NCBI GenBank assembly: GCA_947174805.1
Contig: CAMWKH010000005.1
Location: forward strand, 59,003-123,002
Direction: 5' to 3'
DNA: 64,000 nt
From: an uncultured Roseburia sp.
Lineage (GTDB): Bacteria; Bacillota; Clostridia; Lachnospirales; Lachnospiraceae
The position numbers and the translations under genes are program-made. This document shows, piece by piece, positions 54,728-62,279 of this stretch (its first letter is position 1; each line of letters begins with the position of its first letter). The notes beneath the pieces were generated by a model. That model was not told the origin of the DNA and did no database searches. It saw only the letters and a list, made by a program, of their open reading frames with translations.

Positions 54728-55057
54728 TTATTCGCTCCCAAATACACATTTTTCACCGGTATCTGTAAATATAAAAAACTTTTTTTGCCCTTCATACACC
54801 AGCGTTAAATCTGTACCCACCGGCATGTCAAAAATAGGTAAAATAGCCGGTTCAATTTCAAAAATAGTCCCCCAGTCACACACAACCATATTGGCAGCAT
54901 TTTTCAGGTATTCATCGTTATCTATTTCAGATAGGAAACGCCATCCGTTATCTATTTCATTTACGCCGTTCTCCCGAAAACACCATTTTAATCTTCCTTT
55001 TTTTTCCAAAATATTTTTGGATACAATAGAGCCGCCCATATTCATACTTTTCTTCAT
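54728..55057 (-). CDS. DUF2185 (immunity-type) protein
   Basis: 109 aa. GGSIVSKNILEKKGRLKWCF, NEIDNGWRFLSEIDNDEYL and ILPIFDMPVGTDLTLVYEG fit DUF2185 proteins, found as predicted immunity proteins in polymorphic toxin loci. Its start overlaps the end of the ankyrin gene by four bases. It may protect against toxin 2 or a toxin no longer present. Confidence 0.75.
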   Translation of the reverse strand: MKKSMNMGGSIVSKNILEKKGRLKWCFRENGVNEIDNGWRFLSEIDNDEYLKNAANMVVCDWGTIFEIEPAILPIFDMPVGTDLTLVYEGQKKFFIFTDTGEKCVFGSE

Positions 55058-55584
55058 CTCTTACTCTCCATTATCTGATTTAATCTCTCAGTTCCCCGCT
55101 GGTTAATTAACATTCTGATACTGTATCCCGCTTTATTACAAGCATCAAAATCCTCTATCCTTTTCAGACAATTTTCTAAAAATTTCATTGTCTCCTCAGT
55201 CCGAACCTTAAAAATTTCCTGGCATAAAGTAAAGAATGCTGAATTTCCATACTTTTTATCTTTCTGTACTAAAGATACTCCTCTTTCTAATAAGATTTCA
55301 GCAACTTCCAATGCCCCCTCATATCTTATTCTGCTGGCAATATAATGAAATTCATTACACCCTTCACTGGAAACATGATTTACTTTACAGTTATTAGACA
55401 GCAAATAATTTGCAATATCAAATTTTCCTGCCGCCAAACTCACTTCAAGCAGGCTCATCCCCTTTGCGTCAGTGAAATCAAAAACTTCCCCGGCTTTTTT
55501 CCCTTCCTGCTCTAACTTCGCACAAAAATCTTCCAAACTTCCTAAACTGATAACTGTCCCAAAATCGCATTTTTCTATATTCAT
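55054..55584 (-). CDS. Ankyrin-repeat protein, putative immunity to the GH-E nuclease
   Basis: 176 aa. Ankyrin-like repeats over about residues 30-120: GMSLLEVSLAAGKFDIANYLLSN, GCNEFHYIASRIRYEGALEVAEILLERG, YGNSAFFTLCQ. Lies eight bases after the toxin 2 stop, the usual place of the cognate immunity gene; ankyrin proteins are known in this role next to nuclease toxins. Confidence 0.75.
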   Translation of the reverse strand: MNIEKCDFGTVISLGSLEDFCAKLEQEGKKAGEVFDFTDAKGMSLLEVSLAAGKFDIANYLLSNNCKVNHVSSEGCNEFHYIASRIRYEGALEVAEILLERGVSLVQKDKKYGNSAFFTLCQEIFKVRTEETMKFLENCLKRIEDFDACNKAGYSIRMLINQRGTERLNQIMESKR

Positions 55585-55592
55585 TTGTCACC

Positions 55593-56687
55593 TCATTCAA
55601 ATTTGTGGCCTCGATTGGTACTTGGCAATTCAGGGCGGTAGTTTGCGGGATTTCTATACCATTCAAGAAACTCTTCCAGGGTCATTTGTCCATCCATATA
55701 TAATTTATACCTATCAGAATATTTTTGTCCCGGTATATGGCCCATATCCCATTGTCCGCTTCTGGGCCGGGTACGATCCCATGTAATCTCTGCTCCCGAA
55801 GGGTCATATACTTTTCCTGTTACAGGGTCTTTTGCATTTTCCCAAACTTGTTCCACTTGACCTGGCCCATAGCTGGGTCTGTGTTTCGCATATGGTTTCT
55901 GAGACGATGTCTTCTCCTGGCTCCCCCTTTCGTATTGCACTCCCTGTTTATCAATCCCGCGATATGCGTTTATGGAAACATACTCTACAACCGCCCCGTT
56001 TGTAAACCATAACGCCAATCCAAAGGCCTCATAAGCTTCCCTGTCATTATCAAATACTTTATCCAAAACAACATTATAACCGCTGTTGTTTGCATATATA
56101 TCATTGACCGTATAAGCCCCGGTGGTAATGGTAAGCCCATATACTCCATTTGTTACTATAGCAGGTACAACATTTTGTGTAAAGCCTGAAACACCTAAAT
56201 AATACCCTGCATCCATTGAAGCAATAGCCCCGGCTGCAGGAGCTGCCGCCGCAGTCCAGTAAAGAAATGCCCCAGCTATTGCACCGAGGGCGGCCCCGCC
56301 TGCAAGTCCCATGGCATATTCCCCCACGCTCCTGTCATACCCGTTTTCTATGTCGCTTTGGTACATCCCCACTGCTGCCGCAGTTGTACCAACGGCTGCA
56401 CCGGCCAGGGCAACAGCTGCCAATGCCGCTCCGCCTGTTGCAACTGTGGCAATGGCCAGGCCGGCAAAAACTGCCGCAACTGCCAAACCGGCAATCAATC
56501 CCTTGGTAGGGTCCGGCGGAATGGCAATCAAGTCATCCTGAATTTTGGGATAAGACCTTGTTTCACTTAACTCTAAGGAGGTATAAGTGCTGCCAAAAAG
56601 GTTCATCTCCCCTCCCTCCATACTCAACACTGTTACACTGCCTCCCGGCTCCAATGACGAATATGTATCTTTTCCTTCATTTGCCAT
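55593..56687 (-). CDS. Modular effector with C-terminal GH-E nuclease domain (toxin 2)
   Basis: 364 aa. The trunk (residues 1 to about 258) is nearly the same as toxin 1, including the Gly/Ala-rich hydrophobic region. The last 100 residues are unrelated: RPSYGPGQVEQVWENAKDP, WDMGHIPGQKY, EFLEWYRNPANYRPELPSTN, GHKFE. This is the GH-E pattern of the HNH/Endo VII superfamily, predicted DNases. First gene of the cassette, starting about 200 bases after the shared promoter element. Confidence 0.88.
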   Translation of the reverse strand: MANEGKDTYSSLEPGGSVTVLSMEGGEMNLFGSTYTSLELSETRSYPKIQDDLIAIPPDPTKGLIAGLAVAAVFAGLAIATVATGGAALAAVALAGAAVGTTAAAVGMYQSDIENGYDRSVGEYAMGLAGGAALGAIAGAFLYWTAAAAPAAGAIASMDAGYYLGVSGFTQNVVPAIVTNGVYGLTITTGAYTVNDIYANNSGYNVVLDKVFDNDREAYEAFGLALWFTNGAVVEYVSINAYRGIDKQGVQYERGSQEKTSSQKPYAKHRPSYGPGQVEQVWENAKDPVTGKVYDPSGAEITWDRTRPRSGQWDMGHIPGQKYSDRYKLYMDGQMTLEEFLEWYRNPANYRPELPSTNRGHKFE

Positions 56688-56884
56688 CTTGCACTACCCC
56701 CTTCTGCAGCATAATAATCTAAATAAAAAAAAGCAGCCCAAACCACCTATGTGCCCGACTGCTAAAAAACTAAAATATGCCAGACATGACAGAAAAAATG
56801 AGAAATATCTCTTCTATCATTCCTTTTCAGATGGCATAATCCATTCTTATTTCATAAAATATTTTCGTTCTGGAATATACCTAT

Positions 56885-56935
56885 AGCATACATTAAAATT
56901 TTCTTTATTTAGTTAATCTATCAAAAATACCAGGT
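56885..56935 (-). promoter_or_regulatory. Promoter of the toxin/VgrG cassette with the agrD-type element
   Basis: On the minus strand ACCTGGTATTTTTG (56935-56922), 31 bases, TATGCT (56890-56885) within ATGTATGCTATA. The core element AATACC-T-GGTATT is an inverted repeat. Same arrangement as 49643-49693. The leader to toxin 2 is about 195 bases and holds no gene that I can support. Confidence 0.7.
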
Positions 56936-56957
56936 ATTCTGTTAAATTCTCCCAACC

Positions 56958-57686
56958 TTATACATCTATTTCACTTCCTAAGAGCCTGCTGTAACTACTG
57001 CCAAAGGTTTTCTGCCTCTCTTCACTTACCGGCAGCTTTGTACCGTCTGTAAGTTTTACCTCTGTTTTTGAACGTGCGCTTATATGATGATAATTTACCA
57101 GATAAGACTGGTGAATTCTTAAAAAAGGAATTTTCCCTTTGGCCGACCATTCTTCCACTGCCGATAACTTTCCATTAAAAACTCTTTCACCTCCCTCTTT
57201 TATGTGGATGATAATCTTCCTTCCGGTACTCTCAAAAAACAAAATATCCATACAAAGCACTTTAAACTCCTGCTTTTTATACTGGTAATTAAAATATAAC
57301 CTCTGTCTGTTAATCTTTCTATTTGCATCTAAAAAGATCTTCTCAAACTGCAGGTTATCTATGGGCTTTTTAATAAAAGTAAAAACATCTAAGCGGAATA
57401 ACTCCATTAAATATTTGTCATATCCGGAGACATAAATCAGCAATGCATTTTCGTCTATTTTGCGGATGTTTTTAGCCGCTGTTATTCCGTCTCCTTTTGC
57501 CATCTGGATGTCCATGTAAATCAAATCGTAATATGTACCTTTGTATATTTCCTGCTCTAAAGATTTTCCACTATAAAACACATCTGTATCCACGGGAATA
57601 TTTTCCCGTCTGCAAATATCCAAAACGCTTTTTTCCATCTGATTTGCTATTACTATTTCGTCATCACAAACAGCAACTCTCAGCAT
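56958..57686 (-). CDS. LytTR-family response regulator (AgrA-like)
   Basis: 242 aa. Receiver with acidic pair CDDE at residues 8-11, phospho-acceptor Asp in LIYMDIQMAKGDG (about 54), and FIKKPID. The C-terminal LytTR domain (about 140-238: DILFFESTGRKIIIHIKEG, FLRIHQSYLVNYHHI, LTDGTKLPVSEER) is the AgrA type. Partner of an AgrC kinase by family. Directly follows XRE copy 2 and lies just upstream of the cassette promoter. Confidence 0.9.
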   Translation of the reverse strand: MLRVAVCDDEIVIANQMEKSVLDICRRENIPVDTDVFYSGKSLEQEIYKGTYYDLIYMDIQMAKGDGITAAKNIRKIDENALLIYVSGYDKYLMELFRLDVFTFIKKPIDNLQFEKIFLDANRKINRQRLYFNYQYKKQEFKVLCMDILFFESTGRKIIIHIKEGGERVFNGKLSAVEEWSAKGKIPFLRIHQSYLVNYHHISARSKTEVKLTDGTKLPVSEERQKTFGSSYSRLLGSEIDV

Positions 57687-58070
57687 TTATTTTTCTCCTT
57701 CTCGTATAAGATTATCTTTCGCCTCAGCTTCCTCTTTGATGGCCAGTTTCGTCTCCCGAATCGCTATTTGATGATGCACATAGCTTTCCAGACGGCGTAA
57801 TTCCTCTAACTGCATATGTTCCGTACTTTCAATGACAAGATTCATCCCCAGTGATGAATTTCCCCCAAGATATAAATCATTTGGGGTAATCTCTAAAACT
57901 GAGCATATCTTTAAGAGGCTTTCCGGCCGAAGCCCTTTGGTGCCGTGCTCTGCACTGGAAATTGTCTGAGTGGTCAAACCTGCCTGTTCCGCCAGCTTAT
58001 CCTGGGTGAGATACATTTGCTTCCGACGCTTCTTAATCCGTTCCCCCATTTGTTCCCGCAAATTTATCAT
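57687..58070 (-). CDS. XRE-family regulator (copy 2)
   Basis: 127 aa. Nearly the same HTH and linker as copy 1 (50982-51338), with a different last 20 residues (IKEEAEAKDNLIREGEK). The gene is joined directly to the LytTR gene. The XRE-agrC and XRE-LytTR units look like products of a duplication in an ancestral agr operon. Confidence 0.92.
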   Translation of the reverse strand: MINLREQMGERIKKRRKQMYLTQDKLAEQAGLTTQTISSAEHGTKGLRPESLLKICSVLEITPNDLYLGGNSSLGMNLVIESTEHMQLEELRRLESYVHHQIAIRETKLAIKEEAEAKDNLIREGEK

Positions 58071-58087
58071 TTGAAACCTCCATGTGT

Positions 58088-58108
58088 AGGTATAGTTATA
58101 TCATACCT
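58088..58108. promoter_or_regulatory. Palindrome over the -10 of XRE copy 2
   Basis: AGGTAT-N9-ATACCT covering the TATGAT -10 (58105-58100); TTATAA at 58128-58123 is the -35, 17 bases away. A likely autoregulatory operator. The AGGTAT half-site also occurs in the shared agrD/cassette element. Confidence 0.5.
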
Positions 58109-58168
58109 TCTTTCACATGAATTTATAAGCGACTATGATTGAAATTATCCTATGCTATAATTTAAAAA

Positions 58169-58516
58169 TTATTTCATTTTGTCATATGTTTCCGATGCTT
58201 CCACAGCTTCAATAAAATTTTCCGTGATTTTTTCTAAACATTGAAAATGTTTGGAGGACAGAAGAGAAATCTTCTCTATAAAAGAATAGTTTTTTGATGA
58301 AACTATTTTACCAAATAAAAGATAGTCTGAACTTACCTCCAGAGCTATGCAGATTTTATAAAAATTTACGATACGCAACTCTTTTGTGCCACGCTCTGCA
58401 CTAGAAATTGTCTGAGGCGTCACATTTGCCAGTTCCGCCAGTTTTTCCTGGGTAAAATGCATTTGTATTCTCCGATTTCTGATGCGAGTGCCAATTTGCC
58501 TTTGTAATTCTTTCAT
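58169..58516 (-). CDS. XRE-family regulator (copy 3, divergent)
   Basis: 115 aa. HTH in residues 8-64 (RIRNRRIQMHFTQEKLAELA, TISSAERGTKELRIVNFYKI) and a variable C-terminus (FIEKISLLSSKHFQCLEKI). Clearly related to copies 1 and 2 but distant. Stands alone before XRE copy 2, with GGAGG before the start. Target unknown. Confidence 0.88.
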   Translation of the reverse strand: MKELQRQIGTRIRNRRIQMHFTQEKLAELANVTPQTISSAERGTKELRIVNFYKICIALEVSSDYLLFGKIVSSKNYSFIEKISLLSSKHFQCLEKITENFIEAVEASETYDKMK

Positions 58517-58686
58517 TTTATACCTCCATGCTTTTTTATAATGACCTTAGCATGGATTTCTCTTGGAATATAGTTATAAATTTGCAACGGGAAATGATTT
58601 ATTTAGTTCTGGGGAAAACTTTTTTCTTTATATATCCTGTCTAATCAGTATCAAATGTAATAAATTTTCAATTATTTTAGAAAAAG

Positions 58687-58716
58687 GATATCTTAATTTG
58701 CTTATAAGATATCCTA
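58687..58716 (-). terminator. Hairpin at the end of the IS remnant
   Basis: GGATATCTTA...TAAGATATCC inverted repeat downstream of the transposase remnant, with A/T-rich flanks. Could be a terminator or an IS end; the remaining 58517-58686 holds nothing else that I can see. Confidence 0.4.
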
Positions 58717-58733
58717 CATAGTCTCATATGTTT

Positions 58734-59530
58734 TTATTCGTTATTGATAACACAAAACTTTTTGCTTGCAAGTGTATCGACAATGATTTCTTCCGATACA
58801 TCTATGTCAGAAAGATTATATTTCCAATGGAATACAATCGGTTCTTCATTGTTTTGCTAAAGAAACCTTCGACCATATTGAGCCATGATCCATGCTTGGG
58901 TGTGAATACAAATTCGAATCTTTCTGGTCCAGTAGACAGATATTTTCTAACAGCCTCTGATGTATGAACTTTTAAGTTGTCAAGTACGATACGGATTTTA
59001 TCTCCCTTTGGATTATTCCCGGTTTTCGCAGTAATAAGTTATCTTATGAGGTTTAATATTTGCCTCGGCAAGAATCGTATCTACTGTACTCTTATGAATC
59101 GTGGACAATCTCGTGTATCCAGCTGCTTCGGCAGTTATGTAGATATGTGAGGTCAGTTTGACATATGTCCAAGTTTCAGCGACATAACCGAGATCAATTG
59201 GTTTTTGGCAGGCAAGGTTAATAATCCAGGCTTTTTCCTCGTCTGTAATTTCAGCATTTCTGCCACGACCCGGAGCATCAAAGAGTGCATTTTCAATACC
59301 GCCCTCTTTATATTTTTTTAGGCAGAGCATGACACTACAGCGATTAAGTCCTACTTTATCCGCAATGTCATCAATTGATATTGCATCTGCACGTAATAAT
59401 AAAATTCTCGTTCTTGTGACTGTTTGAACCTGAATTGTTCTTGTGCGAGTTTGAAGTTCGAGATATTCTCTTTCTTCGTTAGTGAGTTCGATTGATGATG
59501 CTCTTTTCCCATGAAAATGTCCTACAAAAA
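58734..59530 (-). pseudogene. IS630-family transposase remnant
   Basis: N-terminal half (SIELTNEEREYLELQ, homeodomain-like HTH ISIDDIADKVGLNRCSVM, FDAPGRGRNAEITDEE) is intact up to KITYYCENRE. It then jumps in another frame to NNPKGDKIRIVLDNLKVH and TPKHGSWLNMVEGFFSK, the end of the DDE domain. A further break follows after NRLY before a third-frame end (HWKYNLSDIDV). The middle with the first catalytic Asp is deleted and no start codon is clear. Inactive. Confidence 0.85.
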
Positions 59531-59639
59531 TTTCCGGCACCGGCGCCGTTTCCCCTCCTACGCCAGCTAAGACCTCGCCTGGAGAAGATGGACCCATAAA
59601 ACCACCCATTCTTCAGCATTTTTACTGGTCAAATTGTCA

Positions 59640-59692
59640 TCTATGGGAGGATATCCACTCCGGTTGTTATAATATTCGTATAGGCGGTTTTC
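59640..59692 (-). pseudogene. Effector trunk remnant (YTNIITTGVD...PPIDDNLTSK)
   Basis: Minus-strand codons give YTNIITTGVD, a frameshift, then GYPPIDDNLTSKN. The same motif is at 60060-60170 (YTNILTTGVDTYPPIDDSLTSK) and parallels the NLFGxxYT segment of the intact effectors, so this is a leftover of an effector N-terminus beside the IS remnant. Confidence 0.6.
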
Positions 59693-59755
59693 ACCCCGAT
59701 GCCAGATCCGTATTCTTCTGCTTCTGTTTTCACAGCTTTTCATGTTAATAACAAT

Positions 59756-59992
59756 TTATATTTCATCTTTATATGGCAAACGAACCATATCAACGAAACG
59801 TTGCTCAATAGCCCCAAATAATTGATAATTTTTTTTCGCTGTATCTAAAGATACTTTATTGGCTCCTATAATATCATTCGGTCTTTTTTGAGCAACTTCA
59901 TCATACTGCCAAAAACATACCTCACAAATATCAGAAATTACCTTTTCTGAATCATCAATTGTTAAATAGCCACAACATGGACATCTTTTCAT
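59756..59992 (-). CDS. CPCC-type cysteine-rich protein, putative immunity
   Basis: 78 aa from ATG 59992 with AAAGGTGG upstream. Starts MKRCPCCGYLTIDD, then ICEVCFWQYDEVAQKRPNDIIGANKVSL, the pattern of CPCC cysteine-rich proteins often found as immunity genes in toxin islands. Its toxin has been reduced to the fragment at 60060-60170, whose frame runs into this gene. Confidence 0.7.
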   Translation of the reverse strand: MKRCPCCGYLTIDDSEKVISDICEVCFWQYDEVAQKRPNDIIGANKVSLDTAKKNYQLFGAIEQRFVDMVRLPYKDEI

Positions 59993-60059
59993 ATCTATAA
60001 ACCACCTTTCTGCGAAAAACACTAATGGGATTGCAAACTCCGTCCTGCTTTTCCATCTG

Positions 60060-60300
60060 CTCTGCCTTATCCTCTGTCTTTTGCTGGTTAAGCTGTCATC
60101 TATGGGAGGGTAAGTATCTACTCCGGTTGTAAGGATATTTGTATAACTTCCAAAAAGGTTTTGTTTCCCGCTATTTTTACAGGCTTAATTCTCCGGCTCC
60201 CTTAAAATATTAAGCGCCTGGGGGGAATTCACGGTGATTTTCTTTGCAAAAAGCCCGACATTCTCTATGGCACAGATGTTACAGTTATCTCGCTCCGGAA
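60060..60300 (-). pseudogene. VgrG C-terminal fragment followed by effector N-terminal fragment
   Basis: 60300-60184 encodes CNICAIENVGLFAKKITVNSP...LREPEN and a stop, the VgrG tail also present in the broken copy at 63440-64000. Immediately after comes NLFGSYTNILTTGVDTYPPI and DDSLTSKRQ, an effector start. Both are truncated. Shows that a vgrG-effector pair once stood here. Confidence 0.75.
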
Positions 60301-60412
60301 AAATATTTTTTTCGGCATATAGTACACTTTCCAATAAATATTCCCTATGCATCTAAATATTTAATCTATATTTTTACATTACGTCATATGCTCCATTATG
60401 AGTAAAAACTAA

Positions 60413-60913
60413 TTAAGATTTATTCCTTCTTCCAAAAATTTTATTTTCTACATCCTCCAGCAATTCCAATTCCTCCTCTAATCTCTCCTTTTCTCTAACA
60501 ACGATATCTATGCATTCTAATTTTTCATTTTCGCTCATACTGTTAAATTTCTTTAATAGTAATTCATACATATTGCATTTCACTTCCAAATTACCGTCAA
60601 ACAACACATGCAATATTTTTTTTATAGCCTTTTCACAATTTAATTCTTGTAATGCATAAATGAAAGTTCCCCTGCTATTCCTGTTTTGTGGATCATTTAT
60701 CAAATCTACTAAAACGTCAATAGCTTCATCACACTGCAAATCAGATAAAACTATTGCTATTGTATTTCTATGATTTTTTACATTTGTATCATGTAATTCC
60801 TGTATTAAATCTTTTTTGATTTGCTGCAATTTCCATGGTTCCATATGCTTACACATTTCCACAATACTATCTATCGCATTATTTTCTATCAAACTTCTAA
60901 TAACTTCTATCAT
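60413..60913 (-). CDS. HEAT-repeat-like protein, putative immunity
   Basis: 166 aa, all helical: NTIAIVLSDLQCDEAIDVLVDLINDPQNRNSRGTFIYAL and NCEKAIKKILHVLFDGNLEVK fit HEAT-like repeats; the end is a charged coiled region. Similar helical-repeat proteins act as immunity in toxin cassettes. Stands alone among VgrG remnants; function is inferred from context. Confidence 0.6.
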   Translation of the reverse strand: MIEVIRSLIENNAIDSIVEMCKHMEPWKLQQIKKDLIQELHDTNVKNHRNTIAIVLSDLQCDEAIDVLVDLINDPQNRNSRGTFIYALQELNCEKAIKKILHVLFDGNLEVKCNMYELLLKKFNSMSENEKLECIDIVVREKERLEEELELLEDVENKIFGRRNKS

Positions 60914-61099
60914 TTCACCTCCATTTACATTAGGACTGTATAAAAATAAATCCCATGAGCCATTTTAGAATCTTGAATGGCTTCGCCACCCCATTCACCC
61001 TTATCTTAATTTTCTATCCCCCATATAATGCTGTTGCCGCGTCCCCCTGCACACAGTAAAAATCCCGTTTGTTATCCCATGACGATTCCAGACATCATT

Positions 61100-61450
61100 T
61101 CGGTGTTATCCACCACTTCAAGCTTCCTCGATTCATTCTCTATTATCGGATACTTTTGGGTATCCGAAGTTCTTTTGATGGTGCATTCGTTCCCAAACAG
61201 GCCAAATCCTCTCTACGGCACTGATATTTAGCGCAGACCCACTCTTTAGGGAAACGCTTTTTTCATCCTCCAAAGTTACATTTCAGGCACTTTCAATGTC
61301 AAACCCTATAAAGCTTCTTTCCTTCCGCTGTGGTCAGGGCACGTTTAGAGGGGTCTGACATCCCGCTGCAGCTTGCCCCGTTCTGGCGGATACAGTTTAC
61401 AGCTATGGCATTCCGCTCATCCTCATCCGGGAAATACAAAGACACCTTTT
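61100..61450 (-). pseudogene. VgrG OB-fold/tail fragment
   Basis: 61450-61315 encodes VSLYFPDEDERNAIAVNCIRQ..GASCSGMSDPSKRALTTAEGKKLY then breaks. Around 61290-61200 another frame gives VTLEDEKSVSLKSGSALNISAVE, the next part of the tail. Both match the copy at 63440-64000. Disrupted by frameshift and loss. Confidence 0.7.
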
Positions 61451-61682
61451 ACCATATATCGATTCTTGATATTACAAACTGTATATGCATCCCATTTGTT
61501 ATATCACTTGGTATCTTTTGTTCGTCAATATGAACATCAAAACCGTATACTTCAACAATTCCCTTTCGTATACCTTTTAATTTATACTTAAATACCCCTT
61601 CCATTTTTTCAATAGTGTTTTCCTCTGTTTCACATAACAAGATATCATCTGTATCTAACCATTCAATTTTTTCAATATACAT
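61449..61682 (-). CDS. Small protein of unknown function, putative immunity
   Basis: 77 aa, start ATG 61682 with AAGGTAGG upstream. Beta-rich, acidic start (MYIEKIEWLDTDDILLCETEEN). It begins nine bases after the stop of a toxin C-terminal fragment and its last codons run into VgrG-derived DNA, so the natural end may be lost. Immunity role inferred from place. Confidence 0.5.
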   Translation of the reverse strand: MYIEKIEWLDTDDILLCETEENTIEKMEGVFKYKLKGIRKGIVEVYGFDVHIDEQKIPSDITNGMHIQFVISRIDIW

Positions 61683-61690
61683 AATTGTAC

Positions 61691-61846
61691 CTACCTTTCA
61701 AAACCTAAACTTGGGGCTTTCTTCATTAACTCAGACACATTTTTAATATGAAATGTAGTTATATCTCCTGTAATTTGATCAAGTCCTACAAACCCATATT
61801 TTTTGCCACTCATAAAACTTACATAATTAACAGAAGAACGTACGTC
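61691..61846 (-). pseudogene. Orphan C-terminal end of an effector
   Basis: Minus-strand codons SSVNYVSFMSGKKYGFVGLDQ and ITGDITTFHIKNVSELMK run to a stop at 61691 but are stopped upstream and have no start. Placed just before the putative immunity gene, this is the tail of a toxin whose trunk is gone. The domain is not known to me. Confidence 0.5.
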
Positions 61847-61973
61847 TTGTTATTGATTATGTAATTTGCTTCATTCATTGATACCTTACTCTTAACCGAA
61901 CAAAACAATCTATAACATGCTTCATGTATTCTGCTAATAATACATCTTGAAAAAAATTTTTCTAGAAATACCA

Positions 61974-62267
61974 TCAAATATGTTTATAATCATTATTTAA
62001 TTTTGTAATCAAAAGAAATATGTCTGTAGGATTTTGCATATCCCATCCCCAAACAGTAAATGCATTAGCAAAAGAATTTAAATATCTTTGGTCTTTTTGG
62101 GGTAATGTATTGCCATCTACTATTTTTAATAATTGTTCTAATTCTGGAAGAATTACTGTTTCCAATTGCTCTTGTGTACTTTCTCCTAGTATACCTTTCT
62201 TTCGTTTCATAAGTTCATCATTACACAATTCTAATATTTTTAATAACTGTTCTCTAAATTTCTCCAT
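61974..62267 (-). CDS. Small helical protein, putative immunity to the broken effector upstream
   Basis: 97 aa. MEKFREQLLKILELCNDELM, ETVILPELEQLLKIVDGNTL and FANAFTVWGWDMQNPTDIF. Starts 12 bases after the stop of the effector pseudogene at 62280-63426, the cognate immunity position. I do not recognise a named family. Confidence 0.6.
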   Translation of the reverse strand: MEKFREQLLKILELCNDELMKRKKGILGESTQEQLETVILPELEQLLKIVDGNTLPQKDQRYLNSFANAFTVWGWDMQNPTDIFLLITKLNNDYKHI

Positions 62268-62279
62268 ATACTTAACCTC

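Noticed and set aside
56267..56570. Plus-strand frames over the Gly/Ala-rich part of the effectors
   Set aside because: These mirror the minus-strand repetitive coding sequence of the toxin trunk and appear the same way in both copies; they have no start signals.
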